Origin: Planctomycetaceae bacterium
Lineage (GTDB): Bacteria; Planctomycetota; Planctomycetia; Pirellulales; Thermoguttaceae
Reading direction: 5' to 3'
Assembly: GCA_031266315.1 (NCBI GenBank)
Contig: JAISBG010000003.1
Coordinates: forward strand, 1-6,961
DNA length: 6,961 nt
In this document: positions 1 through 4,855 of the stretch, in pieces
How positions within the stretch are numbered: the first letter of the stretch is position 1
How the letters are laid out: each line of letters opens with the position of its first letter
Notes under the pieces: model-generated
Seen by the model: the letters and a program-made list of their open reading frames with translations, nothing else
The model's database searches: none
Told to the model about the DNA's origin: nothing
Position numbers and translations under genes: made by a program

Positions 1-1
1 A

Positions 2-949
2 TCGGGTGATGTATTTTCCAATGCCGGAATCCATTACTCGATCCTTCCGTTTATTGAGCAGGTTTCTCTTTATGAACAGTGTCAAAATTCGATTCGTATA
101 AACAACGCTCAAAACGAGACATTTATGAACAATATCATTAATGGTCCCGGTGCAACTTCCGACCGTAGTATCTGGTGTACTCCGGTCTCAACATTTTTAT
201 GTCCTTCCGATCCTAATGGACGAGACAAAACAGCGGATCAATTTGGACGGTGTAATTACGTTTATTCACACGGTGATTGGCCCGACATCATCAGTGATAA
301 TTCCGGAGGCGGAATCGCCGACAAAGATAAAGCAAATTATCGCGGTTTTTTCAAGTTTGAATTAACTAAAACGGGAATTACGTACCGTAATTTCGCTAGT
401 ATTCAGGATGGTACAAGTAATACAGTTGCTTTGTCAGAACACGCTATTGCAACGGTACAGGCAAGAAATTTAGCCAAAGCATCTTCGGTTGCCGATGCCG
501 ACGCTGCCGCAAAAAACATTGCCAATGCAAGCCTGGATACATCCGGTTCCGCCTATAATCCTTCTGCTTGTTTATTGACAGCAAGCGGCGGTTTTTATAA
601 CGCAGGTACATCACCAGCCTTGTTTGCCGGTCTTTCTTGGGGAGCTCCAATTCCTTATATTACTGGTTTTGCTACGATTTTACCCCCGAACGCTTCTAAC
701 TGTATTACTGATGCCAACGAAGCCAACTGGGCGGGACGCCGAAATCAGCGTTCTGTTCATGCCGCTTCCAGTTATCATATTAGCGGAGTTCTTGCCGCTT
801 TCGGTGATGGTTCTGTCCGGTTTGTTACGGAAACAATTGATACCGGTAATCTAAGTGCTAAAGTCCCGCTTCATGGCAGAGAATCAGAATATGGACTTTG
901 GGGCGCACTTGGAACTATTGCCGGAAGTGAATCAAAAAATGTTCCTTAA
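2..949 (+). CDS. DUF1559 (SBP_bac_10-type) protein, 5'-truncated by window edge
   Basis: The frame is open from base 2, giving 315 visible residues, so the ATG at 125 is an internal methionine. Upstream of it the frame encodes YSILPFIEQVSLYEQ, the usual early DUF1559 block. Further family landmarks, in visible numbering, are FLCPSDP (65-71), IQDGTSNTVALSEHA (about 134-148), ILPPNASNC (226-234), the C-terminal SSYHISGVLAAFGDGSVRF (256-274), and a closing WGALGTIAGSE (300-310). Family members normally begin with a type IV pilin-like N-methylation segment (GFTLVELLVVIAIIG-like). That part would lie left of the window and cannot be seen. These proteins are highly expanded in Planctomycetota and are thought to be surface or pseudopilin-like; their molecular function is unproven. 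It ends in TAA 33 bases before the lipoprotein gene on the same strand, which suggests co-transcription. The family call is firm and the role is open. Confidence 0.93.
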   Translation, partial: SGDVFSNAGIHYSILPFIEQVSLYEQCQNSIRINNAQNETFMNNIINGPGATSDRSIWCTPVSTFLCPSDPNGRDKTADQFGRCNYVYSHGDWPDIISDNSGGGIADKDKANYRGFFKFELTKTGITYRNFASIQDGTSNTVALSEHAIATVQARNLAKASSVADADAAAKNIANASLDTSGSAYNPSACLLTASGGFYNAGTSPALFAGLSWGAPIPYITGFATILPPNASNCITDANEANWAGRRNQRSVHAASSYHISGVLAAFGDGSVRFVTETIDTGNLSAKVPLHGRESEYGLWGALGTIAGSESKNVP

Positions 950-982
950 ACTTTTTCATTATCCCTTAAAAAATCAATTAAA

Positions 983-1471
983 ATGTTAAAAATTATCACA
1001 AAGATTTTATTATTTGTTTCGATAATTTGGTTGTCCGGTTGTAAAGAATATCGTCCTGCCGGATTGCCCAAGTTGATACCATGTGAGATTATTATCATCA
1101 ATACCGACGGTATGCCTCTTACCGGCGCATCAGTTCGGTTATTCGCAACGGAAACATCAATTCCTTGGGCAATCATTGGAAAAACAGATGAAAATGGAAT
1201 TGCCGATATTTCTGTCAATGCTCAGTATTCAGGGGCTCCGGTAGGAAAATTCCGTGTTCTTGTGTCGAAAAACGATGGATTTGATAAAACAATGGGAATA
1301 CCGAAAACTCCGCCTAACGCTTACGTCAGCGTTGATACGGAATTAATTTACTATGTCAACCCGATTTATTCGAATGAAAAACGTTCCCCGTTTGAAATTG
1401 AAGTTATTGATAACGAACCATTTAAAATAACATTGACACTCGTTAAAAAACCGAATGAAATTGTCCGATAA
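983..1471 (+). CDS. small lipoprotein with carboxypeptidase-regulatory-like beta domain
   Basis: This is a 162-residue protein. A lysine at residue 3, a hydrophobic stretch (about 5-17) and a lipobox LSGC (17-20) predict cleavage before Cys20 and lipid anchoring. Lys follows the cysteine, so there is no obvious Asp inner-membrane retention signal. The rest looks like one transthyretin/CNA-B-like beta fold: a strand followed by DGMPLTGASVRLF (42-54), TDENGIADISV (68-78), GAPVGKFRVLVSK (84-96), then NPIYSNEKRSPFEIEV (126-141) and a final strand FKITLTL. That layout, with the Y..P..SP...EV block near the end, matches the small planctomycete lipoproteins usually encoded beside DUF1559 genes. It starts 33 bases after the DUF1559 stop with no Shine-Dalgarno site visible. 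The likely job is as an envelope partner of the upstream protein; this rests on adjacency only. No catalytic residues are apparent. Confidence 0.85.
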   Translation: MLKIITKILLFVSIIWLSGCKEYRPAGLPKLIPCEIIIINTDGMPLTGASVRLFATETSIPWAIIGKTDENGIADISVNAQYSGAPVGKFRVLVSKNDGFDKTMGIPKTPPNAYVSVDTELIYYVNPIYSNEKRSPFEIEVIDNEPFKITLTLVKKPNEIVR

Positions 1472-1520
1472 AAAAATTATAATATTTGTAATTATTCAGT
1501 GGAAAAAAAAAATTTTTTTC
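1472..1520. other. AT-rich spacer with A10T7 tract after the lipoprotein gene
   Basis: After the lipoprotein stop the DNA is almost pure A/T and ends in a run of ten A followed by seven T (1503-1519). Such a tract is intrinsically bent and self-complementary. It could help end transcription of the DUF1559-lipoprotein unit, but there is no GC-rich stem before it, so I do not call it a terminator. It abuts the composite palindromic repeat. Confidence 0.4.
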
Positions 1521-1538
1521 AATCTTAATTACTTAACT
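1521..1538 (+). repeat. 18-bp direct repeat, left copy
   Basis: AATCTTAATTACTTAACT occurs here and, identically, at 1899-1916. The two copies bracket the composite palindrome. This copy overlaps the outer inverted repeat by five bases, so it is not a clean target-site duplication. Confidence 0.85.
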
Positions 1539-1564
1539 CATGTTACACACCGTAGTTAAAAAGT
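1534..1564 (+). repeat. outer inverted repeat, left arm
   Basis: These 31 bases match the reverse complement of 1865-1895 at 28 positions. The three differences are at 1541, 1547 and 1556. The shared core reads CACCGTAG followed by TAAAAAGT after one variable base. Confidence 0.88.
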
Positions 1565-1588
1565 AAAGGTAAAGATATTTGGTTCCTA

Positions 1589-1642
1589 AGTCCGTAGGAC
1601 TTTAACATGGATAACCCCGTGCAAGTGCAACGCAGCACGGGG
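1589..1642 (+). repeat. middle inverted repeat, left arm (two hairpins)
   Basis: These 54 bases pair with 1759-1812 at 46 positions. The arm contains the hairpin AAGTCC-GTA-GGACTT (1588-1602, one base outside the arm) and a perfect 8-bp stem CCCCGTGC/GCACGGGG (1615-1622 with 1635-1642) closing a 12-nt loop. Five of the eight arm differences lie in that loop. Confidence 0.9.
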
Positions 1643-1668
1643 CATTGAGTAATATACCACCACAACCG

Positions 1669-1689
1669 GAACTACGTAGTAGTTCAACA
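1669..1689 (+). repeat. central hairpin unit, left copy
   Basis: GAACTAC-GTA-GTAGTTC (1669-1685) is a perfect 7-bp stem with a 3-nt loop, followed by AACA. The 21-base unit matches the reverse complement of 1716-1736 except at two positions, and those two positions pair with each other in the stem. Confidence 0.9.
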
Positions 1690-1715
1690 GAGAAAAGTTA
1701 TCCTTGCCGTGAACG

Positions 1716-1736
1716 TGTTGAACTGCTACGCAGTTC
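1716..1736 (-). repeat. central hairpin unit, right copy
   Basis: GAACTGC-TAC-GCAGTTC (1720-1736) is a perfect 7-bp stem with a 3-nt loop. Read on the minus strand it is the same unit as 1669-1689, with one A-T stem pair replaced by G-C. Confidence 0.9.
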
Positions 1737-1758
1737 GTTATAAAGAGATTCCGTTTAC

Positions 1759-1812
1759 CCCCGTGCTGCACTTCGTTTGCACGAGGTTATCCACGTGAAA
1801 GTCCTACGGACT
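1759..1812 (-). repeat. middle inverted repeat, right arm (two hairpins)
   Basis: This is the reverse-complement partner of 1589-1642. It contains the stem CCCCGTGC/GCACGAGG (1759-1766 with 1779-1786, one mismatch) around a 12-nt loop, and AGTCC-TAC-GGACT (1800-1812). GGTTATCC (1785-1792) mirrors GGATAACC in the left arm. Confidence 0.9.
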
Positions 1813-1864
1813 AAAAATCATGAATAAACACCTTCACCTTGACTTTCATTCATCTTAAACGGTG

Positions 1865-1895
1865 ACTTTTTACCTACGGTGCGTAACGTGAGTTA
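1865..1895 (-). repeat. outer inverted repeat, right arm
   Basis: This is the partner of 1534-1564 (28/31). It includes its own small hairpin GTAAC-GTGA-GTTAC (1883-1896), which has a weaker 4-bp equivalent in the left arm. Confidence 0.88.
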
Positions 1896-1898
1896 CTT

Positions 1899-1916
1899 AA
1901 TCTTAATTACTTAACT
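1899..1916 (+). repeat. 18-bp direct repeat, right copy
   Basis: Identical to 1521-1538. It lies 14 bases upstream of the sulfatase start codon and three bases outside the outer inverted repeat. Confidence 0.85.
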
Positions 1917-1930
1917 TTAACCCGAATGAA

Positions 1931-3409
1931 ATGACGATGATGTATTTTCGATTTTTGTGTGTTAGTGTTGTATTTTTTGTTTCATCAATAATATTCGCCG
2001 GAGATAAACCGAATATTGTTTTCTTTCTGGTGGACGATCTCGGTATGATGGATATTGGCGCGTACAACCCGAACACCTTTTATGAAACACCTAATGTTGA
2101 TCGGATTGCCAAAGAAGGAATCCGGTTCACAAACGGTTACTCTGCCTGCTGTGTTTGCAGTCCGACACGATTCAGTATTATGACCGGAAAATATCCGGCA
2201 CGAAATGCCTGTACCAATTGGTTTGGTGCCGCCGACGTTGCAAAATTTCGCGGCGCAAAATATCATGACCGTCTTGATTTGGAAGAAATAACACTTGCGG
2301 AAACATTCAAAGAGGCAGGATATAAAACGGCGTATATTGGAAAATGGCATCTTGGTCCTACTGAAGAATTTTGGCCTGAAAATCAAGGTTTTGACGTCAA
2401 TATTGGCGGTTGTCATAAAGGTAATCCCGGTCGGGGAGGTTATCAGGGAAAAGGAGGATATTTTTCGCCGTACAATAATCCTCGTCTGCCGGACGGTGTT
2501 GAAGGGGAATTTTTGACGGAGCGTTTGACCGAAGAAGCAATCAAGCAAATTAAAGTGATGAAAGATTCTCCGTTTTTTCTTTACTTTGCGTTTTATCAGG
2601 TTCACACACCGCTTCAAGCACCGGAAGTGCTGATTGAAAAATATCGTGAAAAAACGAAGCGGCTTAACTTACCCGAAGAGCAGGATCCAACATCAATTCA
2701 GGAAAATGAACTTCGTCCCAATGGTAAAGCACGTTTGATACGCCGGATTCAATCACATCCGGTTTATGCCGCAATGGTTGAATCAATGGATACGGCAGTT
2801 GGTCGAGTCATGGACACTCTTTACGAGGAAAAACTTCTTGACAATACGATTATTTGTTTTGTTTCCGATAACGGCGGACTGGCGGAAAATTCGACATCCA
2901 ATTTTCCGTTACGTGCTGGGAAAGGCTGGCTTTATGAGGGCGGACATCGTGTTCCGTTTATTATTCGTATTCCTCAGGGGCGAGCGGGAATTTCTGAGGT
3001 TCCGGTAATTACGAACGATTTTTATCCGACACTTCTTGAACTTGCCGGACTTCCGCTGAAACCGTTACAACATCAGGACGGAGTTTCGCTCAAACCGATT
3101 TTGGACGGTAAAAAACCGCCGAAACGAGATACACTTTATTGGCATTATCCGCATTACGGTGCATTTCCCGGCGGTGTGATACGAAAAGGAGATTGGAAAT
3201 TGATTCGTCGTTATGAAGACGGACGAGTCCAATTATACAATCTAAAAGAGGATCCTTCCGAACAAAACGATTGCGCGGAAAAAGAACCGGAACGAGCAAA
3301 ACAATTGGCGGAAGAACACGACCACTGGCTTCAATCCGTCAACGCAAAATTCCTCCGTGAAAAGGACGGACACAAACCTTGGTTACCAACGTACAAAAAT
3401 AATAGATAA
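1931..3409 (+). CDS. secreted formylglycine-type sulfatase (arylsulfatase A-like, S1 family)
   Basis: This 492-residue enzyme hydrolyses sulfate esters, probably on sulfated glycans outside the cytoplasm. Residues about 6-23 form a hydrophobic signal peptide ending near IFAG. The sulfatase core follows: metal ligands in LVDDLG (Asp35, Asp36), the signature CSPTRFSIMTG (76-86) with Cys76 as the residue oxidised to formylglycine and Arg80, GKWHLG (Lys138, His140), VHTPLQ (His225), SDNGG (Asp313, Asn314) and Lys331 in AGKGWLYEGGHRVP. The C-terminal part, with GDWKLIRRYEDGRVQLYNLKEDPSEQND, is the usual closing subdomain (DUF4976-like). All expected catalytic residues are present and length is normal. 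The start could be 1931, 1937 or 1940 (MTMM); no Shine-Dalgarno site decides it. No maturase (FGE or anSME) is in the window. The gene sits directly behind the palindromic repeat and converges on queA. The natural substrate cannot be inferred. Confidence 0.95.
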   Translation: MTMMYFRFLCVSVVFFVSSIIFAGDKPNIVFFLVDDLGMMDIGAYNPNTFYETPNVDRIAKEGIRFTNGYSACCVCSPTRFSIMTGKYPARNACTNWFGAADVAKFRGAKYHDRLDLEEITLAETFKEAGYKTAYIGKWHLGPTEEFWPENQGFDVNIGGCHKGNPGRGGYQGKGGYFSPYNNPRLPDGVEGEFLTERLTEEAIKQIKVMKDSPFFLYFAFYQVHTPLQAPEVLIEKYREKTKRLNLPEEQDPTSIQENELRPNGKARLIRRIQSHPVYAAMVESMDTAVGRVMDTLYEEKLLDNTIICFVSDNGGLAENSTSNFPLRAGKGWLYEGGHRVPFIIRIPQGRAGISEVPVITNDFYPTLLELAGLPLKPLQHQDGVSLKPILDGKKPPKRDTLYWHYPHYGAFPGGVIRKGDWKLIRRYEDGRVQLYNLKEDPSEQNDCAEKEPERAKQLAEEHDHWLQSVNAKFLREKDGHKPWLPTYKNNR

Positions 3410-3635
3410 ATGTTCCTTCGTTTTGAGGGATTAAGTTTTCGTCTTCAAAGGTTGGATTGAACATGCGAAATAAAACGGCTCAATTCTTAGAGTTCAACAT
3501 TTAGTTTCCAATAAGGTTAGGATATTTTTGCCGTTCTTGCTACTGAGGTTATTTTGTCAAGTTGTTTTGGTTATGAAAATTAGGTTGCGAAAACTTAATT
3601 TCGATCATTCAAAAAATTATTGCAACATATTATCG
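3410..3635. other. convergent intergenic spacer, nothing recognisable
   Basis: The 226 bases between the 3' ends of the sulfatase (plus) and queA (minus) hold no tRNA, no gene and no convincing bidirectional terminator. The best hairpin is a 5-bp stem CGAAA/TTTCG at 3588-3603, too weak to call. Short frames here have no family features. Confidence 0.5.
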
Positions 3636-4667
3636 TCAGCATATCAACATGGCGTCGCCGTAACTGAAAAAGCGGTATTTTTTCTGAACGGCTTCGCGGT
3701 AGGCTTCTTGAATTAGTTCATCGCCGCCGAAAGTTCGTACTAAAATTAACAATGTCGATTTCGGTAAATGGAAATTCGTCAACAGTACGTCAACATTTTT
3801 GAATTGATAAGGCGGACGAATAAACAACGATGTTTCACCTTCAAAAGGTTTCAAATCAGCAGCCGATTCCAGAACTCGCACCGAAGTTGTTCCGACGGCA
3901 ATGATTCTGCCGCCTGTAACTTTACAATGTTGAAGGGCGGTACTTGTTGGTTCTGTCAACGAACACCATTCGGCGTGCATTGGATGTTCGTGAATATTTT
4001 CAACAGTAATTGGTTTGAATGTTCCCATACCGACGTGCAATGTTACCGGTGTAACTGTAATTCCTTGCTGTTTGATAATATCGATCAGTTGCGGTGTGAA
4101 GTGCAATCCGGCGGTCGGCGCGGCAACTGCTCCCGGTTTCAACGCGTAAACCGTCTGATAAAATTCCTTGTCCTCTGGAATCATTCGTCCGTTACGAATA
4201 TACGGCGGAATCGGAACCCAGCCGACTTGTTCCAACGCTGTCAGCGGAGCGTCTTTGGTTTGCGGTTTGACGATCCAGGAGTTGTCGTTTAATTTCGTAC
4301 CAAATTCCAACGAAAAACCAAGATGTCCTTCCGGCGTTTGAAGTTGTACGGATTCACCGGATTGGATTTTACCGCGTGTTTTGCCGATAATTTTCCAGAG
4401 TTGGTTTGAATCGAAACCAAGAAAAAGTCCTTCCCAATTTCCACCGGTTTTTTTACGGGTTCCCACTAACCGTGCCGGTAAAACTTTGGTATCATTCACA
4501 ACAACACAATCATTCGGTTCAAGCAACGACGGTAAATCACAAACGTGTAAGTGTTGAAATTTTCCGGTTTTTCGGTCAACAACCAACAACCGTGCATCAG
4601 ACCGATTTCGTAACGGATTCTGTGCAATCAGGTCTGGCGGAAGTTCATAATCGTAATGAGATAACAT
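3636..4667 (-). CDS. queA: S-adenosylmethionine:tRNA ribosyltransferase-isomerase QueA
   Basis: QueA moves the ribosyl part of SAM onto preQ1 at the wobble position of GUN-anticodon tRNAs, giving epoxyqueuosine in the cytoplasm. The 343-residue product is of normal length and shows the family blocks throughout: YDYELPPDLIAQNP (5-18), RSDARLLVVDR (22-32), VVVNDTKVLPARL (55-67), PPYIRNG (154-160), YALKPGAVAAPTAGLHFT (174-191), VTLHVGMGTFKPI (208-220), HPMHAEW (228-234), GGRIIAVGTTSVRVLE (252-267), LLTNFHLPKSTLL (295-307) and the C-terminal FFSYGDAMLI. The ATG at 4667 puts four residues before YDYELP, as expected; no Shine-Dalgarno site is visible. A near-duplicate of the start lies 19 bases upstream. 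It is divergent from the glycosyltransferase. No other queuosine gene is in the window. The identification is essentially certain. Confidence 0.98.
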   Translation of the reverse strand: MLSHYDYELPPDLIAQNPLRNRSDARLLVVDRKTGKFQHLHVCDLPSLLEPNDCVVVNDTKVLPARLVGTRKKTGGNWEGLFLGFDSNQLWKIIGKTRGKIQSGESVQLQTPEGHLGFSLEFGTKLNDNSWIVKPQTKDAPLTALEQVGWVPIPPYIRNGRMIPEDKEFYQTVYALKPGAVAAPTAGLHFTPQLIDIIKQQGITVTPVTLHVGMGTFKPITVENIHEHPMHAEWCSLTEPTSTALQHCKVTGGRIIAVGTTSVRVLESAADLKPFEGETSLFIRPPYQFKNVDVLLTNFHLPKSTLLILVRTFGGDELIQEAYREAVQKKYRFFSYGDAMLIC

Positions 4668-4686
4668 AATCGTAATAAAATAACAT
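4645..4686 (-). other. 13-codon upstream frame overlapping the queA start
   Basis: The minus strand carries an ATG at 4686 that opens a 13-codon frame (MLFYYDYVISLRL) ending in TGA at 4647-4645, inside queA and out of frame with it. It exists because the first 19 bases of queA are duplicated just upstream. The frame spans the queA start at 4667. It could act as a leader that alters queA initiation, or be a by-product of the duplication. No Shine-Dalgarno site precedes it, so translation is unproven. Confidence 0.35.
4652..4686 (-). repeat. 19-bp tandem duplication of the queA start region
   Basis: CGTAATGAGATAACAT (4652-4667, which includes the queA start codon read on the minus strand) is followed by CGTAATAAAATAACAT (4671-4686). 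The period is 19 bases. On the minus strand the two 19-base units differ at two positions, both T/C. A period of 19 puts the upstream ATG out of frame. Confidence 0.85.
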
Positions 4687-4692
4687 CAGGGA

Positions 4693-4724
4693 ATTGACAA
4701 GGCACCGAAAAAAGTTGACAATAA
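4693..4724 (+). repeat. intergenic inverted repeat, left arm
   Basis: The arm opens with ATTGACAAGG and ends with GACAATAA. It aligns with the reverse complement of 4771-4801 over about 32 positions with a few mismatches and one single-base gap. It lies in the divergent region between queA and the glycosyltransferase gene. Confidence 0.75.
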
Positions 4725-4741
4725 ATTCAATGAAATTGACA
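4694..4741 (+). promoter_or_regulatory. three TTGACA sites phased at 21 bp
   Basis: TTGACA occurs at 4694-4699, 4715-4720 and 4736-4741. The spacing is exactly 21 bases each time, about two helical turns, and each hexamer is followed by A. They could be binding sites for a regulator on one face of the helix, or -35 elements. TTGACA (4694) and GACAAT (4717-4722) with a 17-base spacer form a weak promoter-like pair towards the glycosyltransferase. None has a good -10 box, so regulation is inferred only from the regular spacing. Confidence 0.45.
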
Positions 4742-4770
4742 ACAAAACATCGGTAAAACCTCACTATTCC

Positions 4771-4801
4771 TTATTGTCCCTGTTTTCAGTTCCTTGTCAA
4801 T
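4771..4801 (-). repeat. intergenic inverted repeat, right arm
   Basis: This is the partner of 4693-4724. On the minus strand it also reads TTGACA (4800-4795), 16 bases, GACAAT (4778-4773), a weak promoter-like pair pointing at queA. On the plus strand TTGTCA (4794-4799) with AATCAT 17 bases on (4817-4822) is an equally weak candidate promoter for the glycosyltransferase. Confidence 0.7.
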
Positions 4802-4855
4802 GGTCTCTAAAAAACGAATCATTTATTATTCACTTTTTACTATCAACTATCGGCT

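Larger units (their letters stand above)
1521..1916. repeat. composite palindromic repeat of nested inverted hairpins (MITE/BIME-like)
   Basis: This roughly 396-base non-coding element has a right half that is largely the reverse complement of its left half, centred near 1701. From outside in, it contains an 18-bp direct repeat (1521-1538, 1899-1916), an outer inverted repeat (1534-1564 with 1865-1895, 28/31), a middle inverted repeat (1589-1642 with 1759-1812, 46/54) and an inner one (1669-1689 with 1716-1736, 19/21). Each arm is itself a string of small hairpins: 1588-1602 and 1800-1812 (GTA or TAC loop), 1615-1642 and 1759-1786 (8-bp stem, 12-nt loop), 1669-1685 and 1720-1736 (7-bp stem, 3-nt loop). 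The right arm also carries about 30 extra bases near 1813-1864. It holds no transposase. It resembles non-autonomous palindromic elements or REP/BIME mosaics; identity with a named family cannot be shown here. It ends 14 bases before the sulfatase start, so it probably occupies that gene's leader or promoter. Confidence 0.85.

Noticed and set aside
125..127. ATG as start of the DUF1559 gene
   Set aside because: The frame stays open to the left edge and encodes the conserved LPFIEQVSLYEQ block, so the true start is outside the window.
1586..1771. 61-codon frame on the minus strand inside the palindromic element
   Set aside because: It is fully explained by the inverted hairpin repeats. It has no domain, signal or start site, and its peptide is a by-product of repeat structure.
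1521..1916. CRISPR array or integron attC interpretation of the repeats
   Set aside because: The copies are inverted, not regularly spaced direct repeats with unique spacers. No Cas or integrase gene and no attC core sites are visible.
1985..2617. 210-codon frame on the minus strand
   Set aside because: It lies entirely within the sulfatase gene, which has all catalytic motifs. The antisense peptide shows no family features.
3528..3716. 62-codon frame across the sulfatase-queA spacer
   Set aside because: It runs antisense into the queA 3' end and has no recognisable features or ribosome binding site.
3768..4292. 174-codon frame on the plus strand
   Set aside because: It is antisense to queA, whose identity is certain. 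The Cys/Arg/Asn-rich peptide is a shadow.
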